NCBI GenBank assembly: GCA_002362145.1
Contig: DETX01000094.1
Span: 9,215 to 22,548 of the forward strand
Reading direction: 5' to 3'
From: Clostridiales bacterium UBA3277
Lineage (GTDB): Bacteria; Bacillota; Clostridia; Oscillospirales; Oscillospiraceae
DNA length: 13,334 nucleotides
Shown here: piece by piece, positions 7,522-13,334 of the stretch
How positions within the stretch are numbered: the stretch's first letter is position 1
How the letters are laid out: every line of letters begins with the position of its first letter
Program-made: the position numbers and the translations under genes
Notes under the pieces: generated by a model
Told to the model about the DNA's origin: nothing
Databases searched by the model: none
The model's input: only the letters and a program-made list of their open reading frames with translations

Positions 7522-7552
7522 CTTCTCAATAATAAACATTTTTATTGAGAAG
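7522..7552. repeat. AT-rich perfect hairpin between the two esterase genes
   Basis: CTTCTCAATAA and TTATTGAGAAG form a perfect 11-bp inverted repeat around a 9-base loop (TAAACATTT), 18 bases after the first esterase stop and 28 bases before the next start. No T-run follows and the stem is AT-rich, unlike the GC-rich terminators elsewhere in the window. It may be a processing or stability element, or an operator-like dyad. Confidence 0.55.
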
Positions 7553-7579
7553 CAGTATGAAAAGAACAGGAGAAAACAA

Positions 7580-8332
7580 ATGGAAATTCAGTATCATAAG
7601 CATTGGAGCGGCTATTTAAACCGCGAAATGGAGTTTAAGGTCTACGGAAGCTGCGGCAAGCCCGTGCTTTTCATCCCCTGCCAGGCGGGCCGGTTCTGGG
7701 ACTTTGAGTCCTTCCACATGGTGGACACCTGGGCCCCCTGGATTGAAAGCGGACGGTGCATGGTGTTCTCCGTTGACACCATCGACAGCGAGGCCTGGGC
7801 CGCCCAGGGCGCGGACAACCGCTGGCGCATCGAAAACCACGAAAAGTGGTTCCAGTATATTGTAAGCGAGATGGTGCCCACCATCCGGCACCTGGCCGGC
7901 ATGGCCAACGGCCACGACGAGAACATCATGACCTTCGGCGCCTCCATGGGCGCCATGCACGCCGCCAACCTCTACTACCGCCGGCCGGACATCTTTGACA
8001 GCTGCTTTGCCATCTCCGGGCTGTACGACAATAAGTTCTTCTTCGGCGATTACTGCGATGAGCTGGTGTACAACAACTGCCCCTGTCTGTATTTGCAGAA
8101 TCTTCCCGATGGCCACTGGTACAAGGAGCTCTACAACAGCCAGAAATCCCTCATCGTCTGCGGCCAGGGCGCCTGGGAGGAGCCCCTGCTGGAGTCCACC
8201 CGGTGGCTGGATACCGTGTGCTGCCGCAAGGGCATCCACACCCGGTTTGAATACTGGGGCTACGATGTGAACCACGACTGGCCCTGGTGGTATAAAATGG
8301 TGGAGACCTACCTTCCCTGGTTCCTGGGATAA
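7580..8332 (+). CDS. Second esterase-family alpha/beta hydrolase
   Basis: A 250-residue soluble protein with the alpha/beta-hydrolase layout but little resemblance to its upstream neighbour, so it is not a recent duplicate. The beginning is HWSGYLNREMEFKVYGSCGKPVLFIPCQAGRFWDFE, where members of this esterase group carry a beta-hairpin followed by a hydrophobic strand. GASMGA provides the nucleophile elbow with Ser122. The expected catalytic His232 is in YDVNHDWPWW, a pattern seen in the group annotated simply as 'esterase family protein'. Asp113 to Asn115 precede the nucleophile strand. AGGAGA at 7568-7573 precedes the ATG by six bases. The protein is rich in Trp, Tyr and Phe. The ATP-grasp gene follows after 31 bases, consistent with a common transcript. 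The substrate is unknown. Confidence 0.85.
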   Translation: MEIQYHKHWSGYLNREMEFKVYGSCGKPVLFIPCQAGRFWDFESFHMVDTWAPWIESGRCMVFSVDTIDSEAWAAQGADNRWRIENHEKWFQYIVSEMVPTIRHLAGMANGHDENIMTFGASMGAMHAANLYYRRPDIFDSCFAISGLYDNKFFFGDYCDELVYNNCPCLYLQNLPDGHWYKELYNSQKSLIVCGQGAWEEPLLESTRWLDTVCCRKGIHTRFEYWGYDVNHDWPWWYKMVETYLPWFLG

Positions 8333-8363
8333 GACATTCGCCATAGAAAAAGGAGAGAGCACT

Positions 8364-9560
8364 ATGAAAAACTTTATCTTCATTTCCCCCAACTTTCCGC
8401 TGACCTACTGGAAATTCTGCCGGGAGCTGAAAAACAACGGCATGCGGGTTCTGGGCATCGGCGACTGCCCCTACGGGGAGCTGATGCAGGAGCTGCGGGA
8501 CTCCCTGGACGAATACTACAAGGTGTCGAGCCTGGAAAACTACGACGAGGTTTTCCGGGCTGTGGCCTTCTTCACCTTCAAGTATGGCAAGATCGACTGG
8601 CTGGAGAGCAACAACGAGTACTGGCTCATGCGGGACGCCGCCCTGCGGACGGAGTTCAACATCACTACCGGCCCCAAAAATGACGACATCGCCAAGATCA
8701 AGTACAAGTCCCTCATGAAGCGCTACTACGCCAAGGCCGGCATCCCTACCGCCCGGTATCACCTGGTGGAGGGCTTGGAGGATTCCCTGGAATTCGCCCA
8801 CACTGTGGGCTATCCCGTGGTCGTCAAGCCCGACGACGGCGTGGGCGCCAACAACACCTACAAGCTCCTCAGCGACGAGGATGTGGCCTGGTTCATTCGG
8901 GAGAAGGATCCCAGCCAGTACATCATGGAGGAGTTCGTCAACGGCTATGTCCAGACCTATGACGCCATCATCGACTCCCAGGGCCAGCCCATTTTTGAGT
9001 CCGGCAACATCACCCCCATGTCCCTGATGGATATTGTCAACGACGGCGGCGACTCCGTGTACTTTTTGGTCAAGGAGCTGCCGGAGAAGATCCGGGACGC
9101 GGGGCTGCGGACCGTGGAGGCCTTCGGCGTGAAGAGCCGGTTCATCCATCTGGAATTCTTTGTGCTGAACGAAAACCAGGAGGGCCTGGGCGAACAGGGC
9201 GACGTCATCGGCCTGGAAGTCAATATGCGTCCCGCCGGCGGCTACACCCCGGAGATGTACAACTACTCCCAGGAGACCGACGTCTATAAGATCTGGGCGG
9301 ATATGGTGGCCTTCGACCACGCCACCAAGGCCACCGGTAACCACCACTTCTGCGCTTTCTACGGCCGCCGGGACTTCCGCCGCTACAAGCTGGACGACTA
9401 CGAGGTCATGCTCAAGTACGGCAGCCACATGGTCATGAACGGCCGCATCCCCGACGCTCTGTCCGGCGCCATGGCCAACCAGATGTATGTGGCGAACTTC
9501 GACACCGAGGAAGAGATGCTGGCCTTCTACAGCGATCTGTCCGCCACCTACGAAAATTAA
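8364..9560 (+). CDS. ATP-grasp domain ligase (carbamoyl-phosphate synthase-like)
   Basis: A 398-residue cytosolic protein with an ATP-grasp fold. Such enzymes activate a carboxylate as acyl phosphate and join it to an amine or other nucleophile. The N-terminal pre-ATP-grasp domain (about 1-110) begins with FIFISPNFP and includes WLESNNEYW. The nucleotide-binding lobes show YPVVVKPDDGVGANNTYK (Lys155 and a glycine-rich loop) and QYIMEEFVNG (Glu189/Glu190, adenine-binding hinge). Metal ligands are expected at Glu264 (HLEFF), Glu285 and Asn287 (GLEVNMRPAGGY), with Arg289. It is much shorter than CarB (about 1,070 residues) and has no biotin-carboxylase or PurK-specific motifs, so it is not a carbamoyl-phosphate synthase itself. 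AAGGAGA at 8350-8356 sets the start. It is last in the cassette and is followed by a strong terminator. Substrates are unknown. Confidence 0.88.
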   Translation: MKNFIFISPNFPLTYWKFCRELKNNGMRVLGIGDCPYGELMQELRDSLDEYYKVSSLENYDEVFRAVAFFTFKYGKIDWLESNNEYWLMRDAALRTEFNITTGPKNDDIAKIKYKSLMKRYYAKAGIPTARYHLVEGLEDSLEFAHTVGYPVVVKPDDGVGANNTYKLLSDEDVAWFIREKDPSQYIMEEFVNGYVQTYDAIIDSQGQPIFESGNITPMSLMDIVNDGGDSVYFLVKELPEKIRDAGLRTVEAFGVKSRFIHLEFFVLNENQEGLGEQGDVIGLEVNMRPAGGYTPEMYNYSQETDVYKIWADMVAFDHATKATGNHHFCAFYGRRDFRRYKLDDYEVMLKYGSHMVMNGRIPDALSGAMANQMYVANFDTEEEMLAFYSDLSATYEN

Positions 9561-9565
9561 ACGAC

Positions 9566-9597
9566 AAAAATGTCCCGGCCCGGCCGGGACATTTTTT
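9566..9597 (+). terminator. Intrinsic terminator of the cassette
   Basis: AAAAATGTCCCGGC pairs with GCCGGGACATTTTT around a 3-base loop, followed by T's (six-T run 9592-9597). It begins five bases after the ATP-grasp stop and is the strongest terminator in the window. The HTH gene starts 31 bases beyond it. Confidence 0.9.
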
Positions 9598-9627
9598 CTG
9601 CATGACAAATTTCAAGGAGGCGTTTTT

Positions 9628-9828
9628 ATGATCGTATTTGACCGACTATGGAAGCTCATGGAGGAAAAGGGCGTCAGCACCGATTGGCTCCGGGAAACCT
9701 GCGGCATCGACCGCAAAACCATCCGCCGCCTCAAGGCCAACGAGAATACCGAGACAAAAACCTTAAATAAACTCTGTTCTGCCCTGAGCTGCCGGTTGGA
9801 GGACATCGCGGAATTCATTGAGGAATAG
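9628..9828 (+). CDS. Small Cro/CI-type HTH regulator
   Basis: A 66-residue DNA-binding protein consisting of almost only an XRE-type helix-turn-helix domain, like the YozG group. The segment STDWLRETCGIDRKTIRRLKANENTETKTLNKLCSALSC (about 17-55) contains the two HTH helices, with DRKTIRRLKA as probable recognition helix, and LNKLCSALSCRLEDIAEFIEE is the typical family ending. AAGGAGG at 9614-9620 is seven bases before the ATG at 9628; the frame is open further upstream into the ATP-grasp gene, but no better start exists. It follows the cassette terminator with no clear promoter between. Whether it regulates the cassette is unknown. Confidence 0.85.
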   Translation: MIVFDRLWKLMEEKGVSTDWLRETCGIDRKTIRRLKANENTETKTLNKLCSALSCRLEDIAEFIEE

Positions 9829-9832
9829 GCGA

Positions 9833-9863
9833 AGCCGCCGTCCCGCAGATCGGGACGGCGGCT
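9833..9863. terminator. GC-rich hairpin between convergent HTH and membrane protein genes
   Basis: A perfect 13-bp stem (AGCCGCCGTCCCG / CGGGACGGCGGCT) with loop CAGAT lies between the HTH stop and the stop of the minus-strand membrane protein. The + side continues as GTGTCTTT, a weak T-tract, and the minus side lacks one. It probably terminates the HTH transcript and may also serve the other strand. Confidence 0.65.
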
Positions 9864-9869
9864 GTGTCT

Positions 9870-10541
9870 TTAGAGATAATCCTTGGGCGCTTCCCACTCC
9901 GGCTGCCGGGGCTCTCCTTCCGGCATCTCCTGCCGGCGGGGCGGCATTCCCCGGTCCTTCTGCCGGTTAAAGAACAGGAAGAAGGGCTCGGTGACGGGGA
10001 TCAGGATGCTCAGCACCAGATACAAGGTGCTGTTGTCCGGGTCCATGGACCGGTACACGTCGTACAGGGCAATAAAATAGATGATCGCATAGGCAATGCC
10101 CACACCGCCCATGACGATGGCGAGGCCCATAATTCCCATCACGGGGCTCATAAGCATTCTTACCAGCTCCCAATCCTCGACAGCGGCGGGAGACACAATA
10201 TAATTCATCACCACATTCGCCACCAGCACGCCTCCGAGGATGCAGATGGCAGTCAGCAGTACAAAATTCACGATGGACAGTGTCAGCAGAACCTTCCGCC
10301 TGGACTTGTACTGCCCCCGGACCACATACTGGTACTGATCGGACAAAGACCCAATGAGCCACACGTTCACCACCGGAATCCAGGCCAGCCAGGGCTTATC
10401 AACGCCCCGCCGCCTGGCCACGGTATACAGCGTGACTCCCGTAAACACATAGCTTAAAATACCGAATCCAAAGCTGGGAATCCAGGAAAGGAATCCACTG
10501 AGCATGGCGGTAACCGCCTCTAAGCCCGCTCCATATTCCAT
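9870..10541 (-). CDS. Multi-pass membrane protein of unknown function
   Basis: A 223-residue integral membrane protein with about five hydrophobic segments, near residues 13-41, 50-66, 84-112, 127-160 and 173-190. The segment YTVARRRGVDKPWLAWIPVVNVWLIGSLSDQY resembles a motif in uncharacterised clostridial membrane proteins, where a short loop with Arg and Lys joins two helices. The last about 30 residues form a charged, Pro/Glu/Arg-rich, probably unstructured cytoplasmic tail. No catalytic or transport motif is recognised and no signal peptide is clear. AAGGAGGT (10547-10554) precedes the ATG by five bases. It is transcribed toward the HTH gene and is not obviously coupled to htpG, whose terminator stands upstream. 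Confidence 0.85.
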   Translation of the reverse strand: MEYGAGLEAVTAMLSGFLSWIPSFGFGILSYVFTGVTLYTVARRRGVDKPWLAWIPVVNVWLIGSLSDQYQYVVRGQYKSRRKVLLTLSIVNFVLLTAICILGGVLVANVVMNYIVSPAAVEDWELVRMLMSPVMGIMGLAIVMGGVGIAYAIIYFIALYDVYRSMDPDNSTLYLVLSILIPVTEPFFLFFNRQKDRGMPPRRQEMPEGEPRQPEWEAPKDYL

Positions 10542-10572
10542 AGAGTTACCTCCTTATCTTTTTCTGGTCTTT

Positions 10573-10601
10573 AGTTTACCACGTTCCGTCAAAAAACGCA
10601 A
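10573..10601 (-). promoter_or_regulatory. Weak candidate promoter of the membrane protein gene
   Basis: On the minus strand TTGCGT (10596-10601) and TAAACT (10573-10578) are 17 bases apart. Each box is well short of consensus (3 and 4 of 6 matches). It is the best placed candidate between the htpG terminator and the start codon. The -35 box overlaps the first direct-repeat copy. Confidence 0.35.
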
Positions 10602-10622
10602 TAATTTTTAGAAAAAACGCAA
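10591..10622. repeat. Two direct copies of AAAAAACGCAA spaced 21 bp
   Basis: Identical 11-base copies occupy 10591-10601 and 10612-10622, so they lie two helical turns apart on the same DNA face. They lie between the htpG terminator and the membrane protein start. They could be a regulator binding pair, or a by-product of the terminator T-run. Confidence 0.5.
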
Positions 10623-10655
10623 AAATTGCGGGACTCCCGTTTCCGGGAGCCCCGC
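10621..10655 (-). terminator. htpG terminator with GAAA tetraloop
   Basis: Read on the minus strand, GCGGGGCTCCCG pairs with CGGGAGTCCCGC across a GAAA loop, with one G-U wobble, giving a 12-bp RNA stem. AATTTTT follows, then GCGTTTTTT. It begins 16 bases after the htpG stop. Confidence 0.85.
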
Positions 10656-10671
10656 TTGGCTTTTGCGGCTT

Positions 10672-12588
10672 TTACTTCATCAGCTTGCAGACAAGCTCCG
10701 TGTAGGCATAGGGATCTTCCAGAGGAAGCTCCGCCATGAGCTGGGCCTGGTAGCACAGAAGCTGGGCGTAGTCCTTGGCCTTCACCGGGTCCTCGGTCAT
10801 GGCCGCCTGCAGCGCCTTCACCGCCTCATGATCGGCGTTCAGCTCCAGAATGCGGCCCACGCTTAAGGCGAACTCCGGGTTGGCCCGCTTCATATACTTC
10901 TCCATCTCAAAGCTCATGCCGCCCTCGGGGGTCATGCACACGGGATGGCTGCCCAGATTCTCGGAGAAGCGGACCTCCTTGACCTGGTCGCCCAGGGTCT
11001 CCTTGACGAAGGTCAGCAGTCCCTTCATCTCCTCGGCCTTCTGCTCCGCCTGCTTCTTTTCCTCCTCGGTCTGGAGGCCCAGATCCTCGGAAGAGACGTT
11101 GCAGAAGGACTTTTCCATATAGGTCATCAGCGTCTGGGGCACAAACTCGTCCACATCCTCCGTAAAGAGCAGGACGTCATAGCCCTTCTTGTCCAGGGTC
11201 TCCACCTGGGGCAGCTTCGCCGAGCGTTCCCGGCTCTCGCCGGGGGCGAAGTAGATCTTCTCCTGGCCCTCGGGCATGGCCTCCACGTACTCCTTCAGGG
11301 AGACGAGCTTGCCCTGCTTGTGGCTGTAGTAGAGCAGCAGATCCTGGCAGGCATCCTTGTGGGCGCCGTAGTCCGCCACGGTGCCGTATTTCAGCTGGCG
11401 GCCGAACACCTCGAAGAACTTCTCGTAGCTCTCCCGGTCGTTTTCCAGCATGGATTTGAGCTCAGACTTGATCTTCTTCTCAATGTTCCGGGCGATGATG
11501 GTCAGCTGGCGGTTGTGCTGGAGCATTTCCCGGCTGATGTTCAGAGAGAGATCCTGGCTGTCCACCACGCCACGGACAAAGCGGAAGTGCTCCGGCAGCA
11601 GATCCTCGCAGTTTTCCATGATCATGACGCCGCTGGAATAGAGCTGTAATCCCCGCTTAAAGTCCTTGGTATAGAAATCGTAGGGGGCCTTGCCGGGGAT
11701 AAAGAGCAGAGCCTTGAAGCTCACCGCGCCCTCGGCGCTGCTGTGGATGATCCGCAGGGGCTTATTGTAGTCAAAGAACTTGTCCCGGTAGAAGATCTCG
11801 TACTCCTCGTCGGTGACGTCCTTCTTGTTGCGCTGCCAGATGGGAACCATGGAGTTGAGGGTCTCCATCTCCTGGTAGCTCTCGTACTTGGGGGAGGCGT
11901 TCTCCTCGCTGTCCTCAGCGCCTTCCTCCTTCTTATCTTCCACGGGCCGGGACTTGGTGACCTCCATGCGGATGGGGTAGCGGATATAGTCGGAATACTT
12001 GCGGACCAGGGAGCGGATCTCATACTCCTGGAGGTAGTCGGAGTATTTCTCGTCCTCGGTATCGGCCTTGAGGGTCATGATCACGTCGGTGCCGGGGCCC
12101 TCCTTCGTGGTCTCCTCGATGGTGTAGCCGTCGGCACCGTCGGAAACCCACTTCCAGGCGGTATCCTCGCCGTACTTTTTGGAGATCACAGTGATGGAGG
12201 AGGCCACCATGAAGGCGGAGTAGAAGCCCACGCCGAACTGGCCGATGATGTCGATGTCCTCATTTTTCTCCATGGCCTGCTTGAAGCCCAGGGAGCCGGA
12301 CTTGGCAATGGTGCCCAGGTTCTCCTCCATCTCCTCCTTCGTCATGCCGATGCCGTTGTCGGAGACGGTGAGGGTGCGGCCTTCCTCGTCCCGGGTGATG
12401 GTGATGGCAAACTGATCCCGGTCGATACCAACCTTATCGTCGGTCAGGGCGGTGTAGGCCAGCTTATCGATGGCGTCGGAGGCGTTGGAGAGGATCTCCC
12501 GGAGGAAGATCTCCCGGTGGGTGTAGATGGAGTTGATCATCAAATCCAGCAAACGCTTGGACTCGGCTTTAAACTGCTGCTTTTCCAT
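10672..12588 (-). CDS. htpG: HtpG, bacterial Hsp90 chaperone
   Basis: ATP-dependent cytosolic chaperone that refolds and activates client proteins with the DnaK system. The GHKL ATPase domain starts at the N-terminus: QFKAESKRLLDLMINSIYTHREIFLREILSNASDAIDK holds Asn35 of the magnesium-binding helix, SDNGIGM holds Asp77, which contacts adenine, and GQFGVGFYSAF (116-126) is the glycine-rich lid motif. The middle domain follows an acidic linker (VEDKKEEGAEDSEENASPK). The C-terminal dimerisation domain lacks the eukaryotic MEEVD tail, as expected. At 638 residues it is a normal length (E. coli 624). The start is set by homology; the ribosome site is weak (TAGGAA about 10 bases upstream). The CIRCE operator immediately upstream implies HrcA control, heat-induced. 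Confidence 0.97.
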   Translation of the reverse strand: MEKQQFKAESKRLLDLMINSIYTHREIFLREILSNASDAIDKLAYTALTDDKVGIDRDQFAITITRDEEGRTLTVSDNGIGMTKEEMEENLGTIAKSGSLGFKQAMEKNEDIDIIGQFGVGFYSAFMVASSITVISKKYGEDTAWKWVSDGADGYTIEETTKEGPGTDVIMTLKADTEDEKYSDYLQEYEIRSLVRKYSDYIRYPIRMEVTKSRPVEDKKEEGAEDSEENASPKYESYQEMETLNSMVPIWQRNKKDVTDEEYEIFYRDKFFDYNKPLRIIHSSAEGAVSFKALLFIPGKAPYDFYTKDFKRGLQLYSSGVMIMENCEDLLPEHFRFVRGVVDSQDLSLNISREMLQHNRQLTIIARNIEKKIKSELKSMLENDRESYEKFFEVFGRQLKYGTVADYGAHKDACQDLLLYYSHKQGKLVSLKEYVEAMPEGQEKIYFAPGESRERSAKLPQVETLDKKGYDVLLFTEDVDEFVPQTLMTYMEKSFCNVSSEDLGLQTEEEKKQAEQKAEEMKGLLTFVKETLGDQVKEVRFSENLGSHPVCMTPEGGMSFEMEKYMKRANPEFALSVGRILELNADHEAVKALQAAMTEDPVKAKDYAQLLCYQAQLMAELPLEDPYAYTELVCKLMK

Positions 12589-12614
12589 AATACGTCATTC
12601 CTATCTTCATTTAT

Positions 12615-12641
12615 TTAGCACTCTAGGTGTCTGAGTGCTAA
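12615..12641 (-). promoter_or_regulatory. CIRCE operator (HrcA site) in front of htpG
   Basis: TTAGCACTC-N9-GAGTGCTAA, an exact match to the CIRCE consensus, lies between the htpG -10 box and the start codon. HrcA bound here would block transcription until heat or unfolded protein load releases it. The dyad is symmetric, so it could in principle be read on either strand, but it abuts the htpG promoter. Confidence 0.95.
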
Positions 12642-12642
12642 C

Positions 12643-12670
12643 ATTATAGCGCACCGGGGAAAAAAAGCAA
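12643..12670 (-). promoter_or_regulatory. htpG promoter
   Basis: On the minus strand TTGCTT (12665-12670) and a perfect TATAAT (12643-12648) are 16 bases apart. The CIRCE element starts two bases downstream of the -10 box, so it covers the transcription start. Confidence 0.7.
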
Positions 12671-12677
12671 GCCCTTT

Positions 12678-12742
12678 GCTGAAAAATTCTCGTTTTATTC
12701 ACAATTCTTTCCCCCGCCATCCGCCTGAGAAAAATTTTCAGC
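12678..12742. repeat. Imperfect inverted repeat in the htpG / MBOAT divergent region
   Basis: GCTGAAAAATTCTC (12678-12691) and the inverted GAGAAAAATTTTCAGC (12727-12742) share both ends and differ by a 2-base length in the middle; 35 bases separate them. It lies between the htpG promoter and the MBOAT promoter and could be a regulatory dyad or a simple sequence coincidence in AT-rich DNA. Confidence 0.35.
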
Positions 12743-12756
12743 GATGGGATGTTCTA

Positions 12757-12785
12757 TTGCATTTTCCTCCGTTCTCTGCTACAAT
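12757..12785 (+). promoter_or_regulatory. Promoter of the MBOAT gene
   Basis: TTGCAT (12757-12762) and TACAAT (12780-12785) are 17 bases apart, and the ATG follows 34 bases after the -10 box. The same -35 word occurs in the oxidoreductase promoter. Confidence 0.65.
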
Positions 12786-12819
12786 AGATAAAATTATGAC
12801 GGAAAAACGGAGAGGTAAC

Positions 12820-13334
12820 ATGGTTTTTTCAAGTCTGATCTTTCTCTACGGCTTCTTTTCCCTGTCCCTGGCTGTCTATGCCCTGTGCAGGACCCAAAAA
12901 GCGCAGAATATCTCCCTGCTTGTATTCTCTCTGATCTTCTACGCCTGGGGAGAGCCCAAGTACGTGCTGCTGCTGATGTTCATGGCCTTCTCCTCCTGGG
13001 CCTGCGCCCTGGGGGTGGACCGGTCTGAGAGCACCGGCAGGAAAAAGCTCTGGGTGGCCGCCGCCGCGGTGGTGGATCTGGGCCTCATCGGCTACTTTAA
13101 GTACGCCGGGCTCATTTGCAGCATCTTCGGCACGGTGCCCGATGTCATCAAGAGCATCGCTCTGCCCATCGGCATCTCCTTTTACACCTTCCAGCTCCTG
13201 ACCTACGTCATCGATGTCTACCGGGGAGATGCCCAGGCCCAGAAAAGCTACTGGAACGTGCTGCTCTACGCGGCCCTGTTCCACCAGTGCATCGCCGGAC
13301 CCATCGTCCGGTACAAGACCATCGACCAGGAGCT
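12820..13334 (+). CDS. MBOAT O-acyltransferase, 3'-truncated by the window edge
   Basis: The frame starting at 12820 stays open to the right edge, giving 171 residues of a polytopic membrane protein. MBOAT proteins such as AlgI and DltB transfer acyl groups, commonly to exported polysaccharides or teichoic acids. The diagnostic stretch is LPIGISFYTFQLLTYVIDVYRG, a hallmark of the AlgI-type family, followed by FHQCIAGPIVRYKTI, the early Gly-Pro-Ile segment. Hydrophobic helices are visible at about 2-22, 30-62 and 75-105. The catalytic His, expected further downstream, lies beyond the window. GGAGAGGT (12809-12816) precedes the ATG by three bases. Full-length members have about 450-500 residues, so more than half is missing. 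Partner genes are not seen. Confidence 0.9.
   Translation, partial: MVFSSLIFLYGFFSLSLAVYALCRTQKAQNISLLVFSLIFYAWGEPKYVLLLMFMAFSSWACALGVDRSESTGRKKLWVAAAAVVDLGLIGYFKYAGLICSIFGTVPDVIKSIALPIGISFYTFQLLTYVIDVYRGDAQAQKSYWNVLLYAALFHQCIAGPIVRYKTIDQE

Noticed and set aside
8151..9608. A 485-codon minus-strand frame opposite the ATP-grasp gene
   Set aside because: Val/Gly/His-rich shadow; it starts beyond the cassette terminator and ends within the second esterase, with no ribosome binding site. The + frame has clear ATP-grasp motifs.
11743..12618. A 291-codon + frame opposite htpG
   Set aside because: Antisense of the HtpG N-terminal half and middle domain, Gly/Val/Leu-rich, no features of its own, and it runs into the CIRCE.
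12829..13284. A 151-codon minus-strand frame at the right end
   Set aside because: Shadow of the partial MBOAT gene, whose + frame has the family motif, a promoter and a ribosome binding site.

Overview
The window looks like a piece of chromosome from a GC-rich anaerobic Firmicute, most likely a gut clostridium of the Oscillospiraceae / Flavonifractor type. Several signs support this: RNase J, a consensus CIRCE operator (the HrcA heat-shock site) in front of htpG, strong AGGAGG-type ribosome binding sites, AT-rich sigma-A promoters set in otherwise GC-rich DNA, and a Clostridia-style solo GltD/NfnB-like flavoprotein. The genus is an inference. No tRNA, rRNA, CRISPR array, transposase or phage gene is visible, and the genes are complete except the two cut by the window edges.

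Left part (1-5165), all on the + strand: the 3' end of an RNase J gene, then an RNA-centred group made of a tRNA-dihydrouridine synthase, a DUF5655-like small protein coupled to it by a GTGA overlap, a MATE-type efflux protein with its own promoter, and a TrmH/SpoU-type RNA methyltransferase 13 bases behind it. A long bidirectional terminator closes this group.

Middle (5182-9863): a minus-strand FAD/Fe-S oxidoreductase, convergent with the methyltransferase, is read from a divergent promoter region of about 330 bp. The other side of that region carries a near-consensus promoter (TTGACA-17-TATACT) driving a three-gene cassette: two different alpha/beta-hydrolase esterases and an ATP-grasp ligase, closed by a strong terminator. 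A 66-residue HTH regulator follows directly behind that terminator without a clear promoter of its own. The cassette is the best candidate here for an incompletely described pathway: an ATP-dependent ligase paired with two serine hydrolases, with no carrier protein or substrate gene to say what is joined or cleaved.

Right part (9870-13334): a multi-pass membrane protein of unknown function and htpG (bacterial Hsp90) lie on the minus strand. htpG starts behind a perfect CIRCE and ends in a GAAA-tetraloop terminator. Divergent from htpG, a partial MBOAT O-acyltransferase gene (AlgI/DltB-like) runs off the right edge with its own TTGCAT-17-TACAAT promoter.
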